In this document: positions 26,101 to 34,110 of the stretch, piece by piece
How positions within the stretch are numbered: the stretch's first letter is position 1
How the letters are laid out: each line of letters begins with the position of its first letter
DNA from: Marthasterias glacialis
Lineage: Eukaryota; Echinodermata; Asteroidea; Forcipulatida; Asteriidae
Reading direction: 5' to 3'
DNA length: 64,000 bases
Assembly (NCBI GenBank): GCA_911728455.2
Contig: OU452225.1
Span: 23,222,495 to 23,286,494, forward strand
Made by a program: the position numbers and the translations under genes
The notes under the pieces: model-generated
The model's database searches: none
Told to the model about the DNA's origin: nothing
The model's input: the letters and a program-made list of their open reading frames with translations, nothing else

Positions 26101-29100
26101 TTCTTGTTTCATGTACTTTAGAGTGTTATCATTGTTTTTACCACACGAGATGTGGAAGTTCATGTTTGTATTCCATGATGAAACCGTGATATAAAACAAT
26201 TAAATTATATCAGAAATGAATGCATGGATGATGGTTTTATAATCCAGTTTAATTTGCAAGAATTTGATGGACTAAGGTTTAAAATACCTGGTTGGGGTGG
26301 TACAAATAAACAAGTCAATGTGTTTACCCTATATCCTGTGATATAACCATTTCTCTTTCCGCAAGGGATTTCACTCCATTCAAACGCTAAACTCTGTCTT
26401 CCAATTGAAGTCAAATTGAAACCAGGTGGAGGACTTGATGGCTCTTACGTAGTAAAAGAAAAGAAAACAATTATGTTACACAATGGAACTGAAATACAGA
26501 TGCTCTTTTACATGTAGATTTTTGGAAATATATTTAGCTGGGAGCTTTTCCATACATTCTACACGGTAAAAGCAGCTACACGTTGAGTTTATCTTTATTT
26601 TATTAAAATGCCCAATCCGTATTTCTTTGGGTCTGCCTCATTCTTCCCAAACCTTTGAAAGTTGTCCGCTTCTCTCAGCATCATGCTTCTGAAGTAAATA
26701 AATCATACATTATCAGAACACATCAACATTGTATCATGAAAATGATATTATTCAAACTTATTTACCGCAATGTTGAACAGTGACAGGAATGATATTGGCA
26801 GCCCATGATCTATGAATGCATTTTAAAAGAATTGTGTGAGGCTGTGAGATAGATCACCATTGGTTATGTACGTCGAAATAAATACAACTCTGAGAAAGTT
26901 GTGTATGTAGTAAATTATCTGTTCGTAGGCTGATTTTAGGCAATTCATGCGCGCTGTCATTACCTGTGTGCTGGCAAATTTAAACTTTCCCGTTAGTTGA
27001 TCCGATACCGTAGTTTTGCCAAACAGACGTGTTACTAGGCATAGTCGATGTCCACAGCAGACACAGACGCCTCTAATATCGAGCTCACCATTCTCCCTGT
27101 TTTTTTCTATGTTTATGTCAGAATTTGCAGTTTTCATTTTTCAACATGGCGTCATTGGATTTGACTCCTTAACACTACAAAAACTGGGGTGTTAAATTGA
27201 TTCTCTTGGTGTCTATATGTGACAACACCGACATGGTGTTAATAATACCAACGATAAAGCGATAACTAACACCGTGTCGGTGTTGTCACATACAGATAAC
27301 AAGAAAATCAATTTAACATCCCAGTTTTTGCAGTGTTATGATACCTTTGTAGAGCGTTGTAAAAGGATGACTTCCACTTGGTTCGGAATATCCTGCTTCA
27401 TTCCTCGCAAGTATACGAACATTGTAAGTGGAGTAGGCGTGCAGATATGGCTCGAAATCCAATGTAGATAACGCGGTAACTGACGTATTGAGTACAGTTT
27501 CAAATACACCGTTCACCATTTGGCAGTGATCTTGCATGACTAGTTGAAACTGTACCTCATAATCAATAACTGGGCATTTGTTTTGAGGAGCTCCCCAAGT
27601 CACTCTTCTGAGAATAGCGGGTCCAGAGATGGACATATTTGTAACTGGAACTGGAACTGAACAAAATTAATTGAAGAAAAATGGATTTACTGGTGTACCA
27701 CGATGGGAAAGAAAACATATTTTTTTAAATTTATTTTAACTCTCCTAATAGACAACTACGAAAAGTGAAGTGAAAAATCTTCTTTACGTTTTTGATACAA
27801 GGTAACAACTCGTTTGAAAAAAAAGTGCGGAGATATCTTTTCGTCGACATGTTTGGTGTGTTATGTATTGATCATTACCATGACAATCACTGCAGTTGGG
27901 TTGGAGTCCAATCATGCCATGGGGACAGGAGTCTGTGGACGAATACAAAAATCTAAATTGAACCACAAAAATGGCTGACTTCTTGAGGGATAGGATAGGT
28001 AGGCATAAGGGAGACACATTTGAGTAATTTTACAACAACACCTTGTTTATTGATGTCTGTGGAAGAAGAGATGGCTCTGAAAAAGGGCGATAAGTTTATT
28101 CGTTGGGATTATTTTACGGCATTTGAGCAGTGGGAGACTTTTGAAACGTTAGAGGGCGCCCCAGTAAACGGTCCTTTTCTATTCTCATAGAAAAGGACCG
28201 CTTACTGGGGCGCCCGCTAACGTCTCAAAAGTCTCACATTAAGTAAAAACATAACTTAATGTCATAGCAGACAAAATAGATTTGAAAAAATTGCCTTTAT
28301 ATGACTGCTTTTTAAATGCACAAACAAGTAAATAGTACAAACCTGACATTAAAGCAACAAGAAAGTAATCAGCTACGGCAGACTAATTTATTTACTTTCT
28401 TTGGCAGTTTACATTTTTGTTAATACACGAATCTAGGGTTACCCTCGCCTCGAACTAAAGCACAGTCGCAATGGCATTTCCTGGTGAAGCTAGATCCATT
28501 TAACGATTCACTCCATCATTTGAATCATTGGTTGGATGGAAATTATGTCCACTTCTGTCCTGTAGCCGGTTGACACATGATGGTCACCTCGGCATCTACC
28601 GTCACCTTTGCCACAAACCGCACTCAGAGGAATGACAACTCTCTGCCCAATATCACAATCTTAAAAGTTTAATTTATGGTTAATTAATTAGTTTAATTAA
28701 ACTTACTTTGGCAGTTTGCACCTCTGTAGCCTTGTTGACACATGACACCATCCGGGCATCTACCGTTTACTTTGTCACAAACCTCACCACCTTCACAGTG
28801 ACACTCTTTGGTGCACGTACTCCCAAACAACCCATCAGGACATTCTGAAAAAATATACACCATCAATTAAATTTTGAACTTTTGCAGTAATATTAAACGT
28901 GTAAACGTATACAAATTGTTCAATCGCATAACAGCATGTTAACAATGGACCTTATGCGATGACGTCTTCACGTAGCCATCTTAGAGGTAGAACGATGACG
29001 CAGCGATGGAAAACGCACATCTATGTACGCGCGGCGCACAGGACGGGCCAATGAGCGACCTTCTTTTGACCTCTCGCTGAGGGCGCCCAACCCCAACGAC

Positions 29101-32100
29101 GTCTAGTGCATAGGTCTATTTAAAATCAAGTAAATACACAAAATCAATTAACAAAGTAATGACGAACGTCTTTCGGCAAAAGAATGTCAAAGTGTCGTCT
29201 TCTCGAAAGAAGAATTCTGCATCAGGTCGACATCTAACTCAAGTAACAATCCTCAAGTAATAACTCGATTCAAATATCCAACCCACCTTGGCAGTTTTCT
29301 CCAGCGTAACCAGAGGCACAGTCTACATCATTTGGGCATCTGCCATGTCCTTTATCACAAATTGCGTCGTCATCACAGTGACACCGGAGTTCACAATTAG
29401 CGCCAAAGTAGCCATCTTGACAGTCTATAGCGGAGAAAAGGAAATCAAAGTCACATTCACAATATCAAGAGGGCAGGTATCGGCTCAGAGAAAGACGTAG
29501 CTCTTTCCTTCCTCCATGCTCTTACCTTCTGCACACTTATTGCCTTTATAGCCAGCTGCGCATGTGCAGCCGAAAGGCTCCGGAGGGCACATCATTGCTC
29601 CCCTGCATCCAACAACGTTGACAGAGCACCTTATTCCACAGTCTTGACCAAAACAATTCTTTCCATGAACTGCAATGACACAAAGGCAATGACGGCCACA
29701 CTTTTAAATAGTTACCAATTTTGTTCATTCTTACATTCACATTCACTTATTAAATCATGCAAGTCTTGGAACGCATTGTCTTCCTTAATTTGTATGTATT
29801 ATTTTATTGAGGTACTTCGCAGCGAAGACGGGACAATTGTGAGTAGTGTTTCTTCTAAAATCTGAGAAGGAAACCATGTAGGTAGGGATTGAACAACCTA
29901 TAGACACAGAGCTCCGGCCCGAGGTAGGATTCGAACCAGGTCTTTTTATAATCAGAGTCCTACGGTACAGAATAGAGAGTGATACTATATACACCCAAAA
30001 TGATATCCAGTCTGATGCAACATGATGAAGACAAAATTAACATCTATCATAATGGTTGCGGTACCCGCTGCTAATAGGATTCGAACTGCCTCTAGCTACC
30101 GGGCAGTCTCGGTAGGCTAGTTGGTAAGACATCTGCTGTAGAATGGCGGCGTCGTGGGTTCGAATCCCACCCGAGGAAAATGCATGTAAATATTTTTCAT
30201 TGGACTCGGGAAAGTACTGAGTATACAGGGCTGAACACACATCAGTGTATGGGTAAAACATTACAAAAAATATGATTAAGATGGTTAGAAGATCAAACAA
30301 TTTTATGAAATGTAACTAAAAACTGCAGAGGGCCCGTCGTAGACTTACGTGTCTGACATCTTGTACCACTAAATCCTGGAGCACAGATGCATTCTCCTGT
30401 CTTGTCATGACATACTCCACCATTGTAACAATTCGGACATCTGTTGTCACATAGTGGGCCCCATCTATCCTGTGAACAAGCTGTTTATACCCAAAAAAAA
30501 CATTACAGTGTTGATGGCATTTGTCATCCGAGTGTTTATCTGCTGCAAAATGTGTGAGTGCATTATGTTTGTTGGGGTGTTTTGTGGCAATGGTGGGGTG
30601 AAGGGATTTTCACTAAGGACGTTCATTACGTTCTTTAGATCGCCACATTGTATGCAAATAATCCATCAGTCAAACCTGTTATTAAAGAGTTGAACATTTG
30701 CTGTCCATAGTCCGTTTAATACAGGCTGAAATAAATTATATTTACACAAATGACCTATGTATGAATTTATGATGCTTGTCATGTTTGCGCACCATACTTC
30801 ATCTTGAAGCTCATCGAAAATAAGATCCGGCATCAACGTTTATTCATTTTAAAATGAGCCAGGGTTCACAAAACCTATTCACCTCTGACAATGAGTTTCA
30901 TGAGTGCATGGTTCTGTTGAGCATATCTATCTTCTATGTAGCATTCATAGATACCAGCATGATGGACTTGTACATTAGGGATACTGATGCTTGATTGGCC
31001 ATTCCACTCAGTGACGTTAACACCATCATGTCTCCATCGAAGCTCTGTCGATGGACCGGTATTTAACTGTGTCATGGTCAATACTACGTCCTCTCCAGCA
31101 CTCGTAGTCAAGGTGGGTGAGGCTGGAGATACATCACCTACAATCAATCCAATAACAAGATCAGTTGACGGAATTATAAATAGTGCCGAGATTAAAACGG
31201 AAACACTGGAAAGTTATTTCCCTTAGTTTTATAGATCTTCGGATATACCGTCTGGTTTTAAGGTATCTTATCTAAACCACCAAAGGTTCTTCTCACTTGG
31301 CAGATTTGGTACTCTTGCCCGTATCCACACTAGTCATCACATTTGAAATAACGGGCTCAGATTTGACGCATCAGACTAGTTTGTGTTTTGGGGAGGAATG
31401 GAAAACGGATATGCTGGAACAAACTTATCGAGTAAAGGATAGGAAGTAAAGGGCAGAAACGTCAGCCATATCAAACAACTGGTAAAGAAAATTGAACGAT
31501 CGTAAGTCGCGGAGCATAAATATTATTATACCAGTAAAGTATATGAAAAAAAAGTGGAGTAATTGTAATCGGCAAGAGGCACCCAATAAACTTTTAAATA
31601 TGACGTTTGTTATGGGAAATAACTGAATTTTCTAGAAGTATTCTTTGTGGGAGTGTGATGTGTAGATAAAACTCCTAGTGACGCATTGTATTGTCAATCC
31701 CCTGATGAGTGGCAAAAAGCTCAGTGTAATGGAAGTAAAACAAATTAAAAATGTTAAGAAGAGGATACCGATGAGTGGCTTCTGAAAGCTAGTCAAAGGT
31801 TCAAATTAAAATTATCTCACGACATCCATTTGAAATGTTTCACTCATTCATCCAGCATATTATAAGTAAGTCTACCCGTTTTAATTTAATTAAAAAAGAA
31901 ATAATCAGAAAACTAAGTTCAACAATGATGGATAATTATAAAATGATGTATTGGTGTGGTTTTTGGCAGTTTTAATTATAGATAAGTCTTATGCCTTACC
32001 AGCTATGCGCATGACGATCGTTGTTATCCTTACAACATCATGTTGTTTGGTGAAGATACAGTCATATACACCGAACCGTTCTGCACGAATGTTTTTATTC

Positions 32101-32816
32101 ATATGAAAAAGATGCGCAGATGCAGAAGTATGTTTTTTTTCTTCGCCCTGACTGGGCAGATCAATGCCACTTCCTGTATTCAGTATACGTTCGAAGGAGA
32201 CTTCAGCAAGTGTGTCATTGCCACTCTTGTAACCTCCAATAAAAGTGTCTTCTGCCTCAGCAACAAATGGCCTTAAGTTGAAGCAAGTAAAATCTGGCAC
32301 AGCTCCTTAAAATTGGAACATAAACATTCGTATTAAAATTACTGCACTAGTCAATTGTATGCATCGGTCAGTAAGCGTAAATATATTACTTAAATGGAGA
32401 CTGGTTGGAACAAAAATACAGATTCAGAAAAATATTGGGAAACAAAGCTTTTATTATGTCTGAATAAAACTTATTCCATCGAACATTTTAGTGAATTCTT
32501 GGATAAAAAGCAAACCATTTAAATGTGCAGCCTCACATTATTTGTAGAGTAAAGCAACTTGGATGCAAATTGCAGTTTATAAAAGCTCGGACCTAATTCA
32601 TTTTTGGGTGGTATCTCGTATTTATTGTAAAAATTAGAGTTAATATCAATTATTTTCATGTTCCCTTGTTTATGGAAGTTTATAAGTTATACAATTTAAT
32701 TTCTTACCTGAAGATGTACGCAGTGTACTCGAAAGGATAACAGCAAGCAGCATCCAATAGATAACAGCAAGAAAACAATCAGTGATGATAAAACTAGGAG
32801 CTCGTTTTTTCTTCAT
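9708..32816 (-). CDS. Receptor-type protein tyrosine phosphatase with Tie-like ectodomain (32 coding exons, 1453 aa)
   Basis: Exons, 5' to 3': 32708..32816, 32000..32305, 30883..31137, 30349..30480, 29526..29669, 29287..29424, 28707..28844, 27879..27932, 27345..27656, 26328..26443, 25470..25677, 25070..25166, 24191..24443, 23354..23393, 22754..22898, 22345..22406, 21643..21830, 21067..21154, 20288..20364, 19648..19684, 18883..18980, 18057..18182, 16843..16991, 16388..16523, 15916..16065, 14091..14190, 13448..13524, 12723..12857, 11522..11656, 10982..11127, 10329..10464, 9708..9782. Every junction is GT/AG, every phase matches, and the 4362 nt form one frame from ATG to TAA. Order: signal-anchor-like N-terminus (1-36), two Ig-like modules (37-223), EGF-type repeats (224-425), FN3 modules (426-754), membrane segment (~792-814), juxtamembrane linker, PTP D1 (~870-1155), PTP D2 (~1170-1453). 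It should be a type I membrane protein that removes phosphate from phosphotyrosine in the cytosol; the ligand is unknown. Confidence 0.9.
10000..10199. repeat. Minisatellite, ~10-bp unit (AACAACTCTC)n
   Basis: About twenty imperfect copies of AACAACTCTC/AACAATTCTG lie in the last intron of the receptor phosphatase gene, between exons 10329..10464 and 9708..9782. Confidence 0.85.
13923..14073. mobile_element. MITE, copy 1 of the TGGGAGACTTTTG family
   Basis: A 151-bp element bounded by perfect 13-bp terminal inverted repeats TGGGAGACTTTTG/CAAAAGTCTCCCA. It lies in an intron of the receptor phosphatase gene, 17 bp from the donor of exon 14091..14190. There is no coding capacity. Related copies are at 23478-23627 and 28131-28238. 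Confidence 0.8.
15916..21154 (-). CDS. Receptor phosphatase exons 18-25: catalytic PTP domain D1
   Basis: The D1 landmarks appear in order. They are [10 protein letters not shown] (phosphotyrosine-recognition loop), [38 protein letters not shown], and the WPD loop at residues 1056-1058. The signature loop [10 protein letters not shown] spans H1089, C1090, R1096 and G1098. It is split by an intron after C1090, between 16991..16843 and 16523..16388. All catalytic residues (Cys nucleophile, Arg, WPD Asp, and a downstream Gln in MIQTAVQYEF) are present, so D1 should be an active tyrosine phosphatase. Exon 15916..16065 ends D1 and carries the D1-D2 spacer. Confidence 0.92.
16560..16770. repeat. 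Degenerate tandem repeat of GACCCGxAATCTGxGTC-like units
   Basis: Units built around 'GGGTCAGGCTGACCC' and 'CGGAATCTGTGTCAA' alternate in both orientations in the intron between exons 16843..16991 and 16388..16523. They contain no splice-site-bounded exon. Confidence 0.5.
20494..20855 (+). mobile_element. tRNA-Leu-derived SINE
   Basis: The head (20494-20575) resembles tRNA-Leu(CAA): the anticodon region GGACTCAAGTTCTGG, a long variable arm and a B box GGTTCGAATCC. The body carries CCTTGAGCAAGATGCTTTA and CTTCACCCAGGGATACAAATGGGTAC, a motif common in SINE2-type elements of invertebrate deuterostomes (from memory). The 3' end is a GATTTT microsatellite. It sits in an intron of the receptor phosphatase gene. 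Confidence 0.8.
21643..23393 (-). CDS. Receptor phosphatase exons 14-17: transmembrane segment and juxtamembrane linker
   Basis: Exon 23354..23393 (13 codons) links the ectodomain to exon 22754..22898. That exon holds one hydrophobic span (about residues 792-814, [20 protein letters not shown]) followed by Tyr-Ser-Arg-Lys-Lys, a normal stop-transfer end. Exon 22345..22406 and the start of 21643..21830 form a Ser/Thr/Pro/charged cytoplasmic linker. The same exon then enters the phosphatase fold with ALAEFEEYV and GFLIDYE, the helix that precedes D1 in RPTPs. Confidence 0.85.
23478..23627. mobile_element. MITE, copy 2 of the TGGGAGACTTTTG family
   Basis: Ends TGGGAGACTTTGG and CAAAAGTCTCCTA. 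The inner arms GGTGGCAGCAGACTTACCAGG and their complement give a long stem. Intronic, 150 bp. Confidence 0.8.
23759..23812. repeat. Short near-perfect hairpin
   Basis: AGCCCAGGTAGGACGTCAGT and its complement face each other across a 4-bp loop (arms ~25 bp, two mismatches). Intronic and of unknown origin; its small size suggests the ends of a MITE or a replication-slip palindrome. Confidence 0.75.
24191..27656 (-). CDS. Receptor phosphatase exons 9-13: fibronectin type III modules and membrane-proximal RPTP module
   Basis: Exon 27345..27656 encodes one whole FN3 module ([39 protein letters not shown]). Exons 26328..26443 and 25470..25677 together encode the second ([34 protein letters not shown]). 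Exons 25070..25166 and 24191..24443 encode the third, membrane-proximal one. It contains [23 protein letters not shown] and [10 protein letters not shown]. This pattern (AAEL...F.(V/I)GD..Y.GY.N.PL) belongs to the membrane-proximal region of receptor PTPs, not of Tie kinases. The switch from Tie-like to RPTP-like sequence therefore falls inside the FN3 stretch. Several N-x-S/T sites are present. Confidence 0.85.
27169..27338. mobile_element. MITE-like foldback touching a receptor phosphatase exon
   Basis: The TIR-like arms TTAACACTACAAAAACTGGG (left) and CCCAGTTTTTGCAGTGTTA (right) extend inward for about 70 bp each, including AACACCGACATGGTGTT and its partner. The right end stops 6 bp before exon 27345..27656, so the element supplies the intron sequence just beyond the donor's +6 position. 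Confidence 0.75.
27879..30480 (-). CDS. Receptor phosphatase exons 4-8: Tie-type EGF repeats and Cys-rich linker
   Basis: Exons 30349..30480, 29526..29669, 29287..29424, 28707..28844 and 27879..27932 each begin with two bases and end with one base of a split codon, so EGF exons could be duplicated or lost without a frameshift. The first repeat has WGPLCDNRC and [17 protein letters not shown], close to WGPECNHLC and NGVCHEDTGECICPPGF of Tie2. The second has FGQDCGIRC and [12 protein letters not shown], corresponding to FGRTCKERC and PYGCSCATGWKG. The third and fourth repeats share the CHC..(D/E)...CDK...GRCP pattern and look like a tandem duplication. The last, small exon gives a Cys-rich tail ([14 protein letters not shown]) leading into the first FN3 module. 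The third Ig module of vertebrate Tie2, which sits after the EGF repeats, was not found. Confidence 0.85.
28131..28238. mobile_element. MITE, copy 3 of the TGGGAGACTTTTG family
   Basis: A 108-bp hairpin with almost fully paired arms (TGGGAGACTTTTGAAACGTT and complement). The inner stem is GGGCGCCCCAGTAA..CGGTCCTTTTCTAT. Intronic, between exons 28707..28844 and 27879..27932. Confidence 0.85.
28553..28630 (-). pseudogene. Relic of a duplicated EGF exon in an intron of the receptor phosphatase
   Basis: The segment resembles functional exon 28707..28844, with the same order of blocks on the plus strand: TGTAGCC.GTTGACACATGA, GGCATCTACCGT and CACAAACC.CAC. On the minus strand the motif V-C-(D/G)-K...GRC is still readable. 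The frame is then shifted, several Cys codons are lost and no donor site remains at the expected end. It lies 80 bp downstream of the intact exon in the same orientation. This fits a tandem exon duplication that later decayed. Confidence 0.6.
29815..29990 (-). mobile_element. tRNA-like SINE fragment
   Basis: On the minus strand GGTTCGAATCCTACCTCGGG gives a B box with a flanking stem. It is preceded by GTACCGTAGGACTCTG, which resembles an anticodon arm. No convincing A box is seen, so it is truncated or old. Confidence 0.5.
30097..30270 (+). mobile_element. tRNA-derived SINE, second family
   Basis: The A-box-like TAGGCTAGTTGG and B box GGTTCGAATCC lie in a tRNA-like head ending CCCACCCGAGG. 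The tail ATACAGGGCTGAACACACATCAGTGTATGGGTAAAAC recurs near 41598-41720 (as a hairpin) and 53099-53137. The head's GAATGGCGGCGTCGTGGGTTC recurs at about 38531 and 53038. Confidence 0.75.
30883..32816 (-). CDS. Receptor phosphatase exons 1-3: signal peptide and two Tie-type Ig modules
   Basis: Exon 1 starts at the ATG at 32814-32816 with MKKKRAPS followed by a hydrophobic run ([17 protein letters not shown]) that fits a signal peptide. Exon 2 (residues ~37-138) contains [10 protein letters not shown], a GVYDCIF Ig F-strand and [10 protein letters not shown]. These line up with the first Ig module of Tie2 (start GAMDLILINS, F-strand GAYFCEG, end IRIRTMKMR). Exon 3 (~139-223) carries [21 protein letters not shown] and [10 protein letters not shown], then LIVR. 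As in the second Tie2 Ig module, the B-strand Cys is absent, so the usual Ig disulphide cannot form. Tie2 comparisons are from memory of the family, not a search. An additional 5' non-coding exon is possible but not visible. Confidence 0.8.
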
Positions 32817-33582
32817 ATCTATGGATGAACAAGAATAACAAAATTAGCATAATTAAACAACAATTTGATACAAATCTTGCTATTTATGCACCATAAATCT
32901 TTCCTACAAAAACTGCACAACGAGCCTTTTTCCAAATTTTAACACGATGATTGTTTTTACACGCTTTAATTTACTTCCCACTAACGATGACGTTCCTGGA
33001 ATTAAGCCAACATATTAATGAGGTTCATGACATGTAAAGATACATCGAAGCTGTGAAAGTTCTCAGGAACTTTTAATGACTTTAATGAATCATTTCTGAG
33101 AAAACAGCCGAATTAATTCAAATGGTGCTGGGCACCTTGCAGCGCCTGCTTATCTATAAGTCACAGTGCCTACCATTATAATTAATATTTAATCGACACT
33201 GACAACATAACCGGGGCACTAATTTTTTCGGCCTTAGATTATTTAGCATAAAGCAACAGGTGGCAACATAATTAAGGCACTAATTTTTCCAGATAAAAAT
33301 TGCAGTTTAGAAAACCTAAACACAGACCCAACTCCTATTTGTCAATTTGCTTGCAGTTTAGGGTAAATATCATTTACTTTCTTTATTTAATTTCTCAGCT
33401 TCCCCCCCCCCTCTTTACCACCAAACTCGCGAAATTTGACGTCATTTTGCGGCCGGTGATAAGTCACAGACATTACATTTTACGTCAAACTGCGCAGCTT
33501 GGGGAATAGTCGTAAAATTTGACGTCAATATTTAGGTCTTCATGTGACCCTCCATAGGGCCACCATATAGAGTTATTCCGTG

Positions 33583-34110
33583 TCAATTCAACACGCTTTT
33601 GCACCTGACCGTCACAGATTGAAACGACATTCAGTGTGCTGATTGGCGCTCTTGAGAAACCCCCAGAACCAAAATTTTATGTCATTCGGTTAATTCTTTT
33701 TTGAGATAATATGGTCAACGACCTTTTGACTAACTATAGCATGAAAAAAATACGCATTTGAGAAAAAGCGCATTTTCGCAAATCAAGGTCAATGGTCATA
33801 TTTTTACGTAATTTGTGTGGTAAATATACGCGATATAAATTGATTTTTTTTATGAAATGAAGGTCATTTCAAGAGCTTTCAGATGATCTAAAGTTTGTCT
33901 CTGTATGTGCTTTACTTTTGGAGATACGGCTGTCCAAATGTAGCAGGTCATGCTAAATATAGTCAAAAGTTCGTTGACCCAATATCTCAAAAAATAATTA
34001 ACCGAATGACATAAAATGTTGATTCTGGGGGTTTCTCAATAGGGCCAATCAGCTCACCGAATGTCGTTTCAATTTGTGACGGTCAGGTCCAAAAGCGTGT
34101 TGAATGACCC
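33583..34110. mobile_element. Foldback element with ~170-bp inverted arms
   Basis: The left arm (33583-33752) contains CAACACGCTTTTGCACCTGA, GAAACGACATTC and TTATGTCATTCGGTTAATTC. The right arm (33943-34110) is its reverse complement with about 10 percent mismatch. The ~190-bp centre has no coding frame. The structure suits a non-autonomous DNA transposon. Confidence 0.8.
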
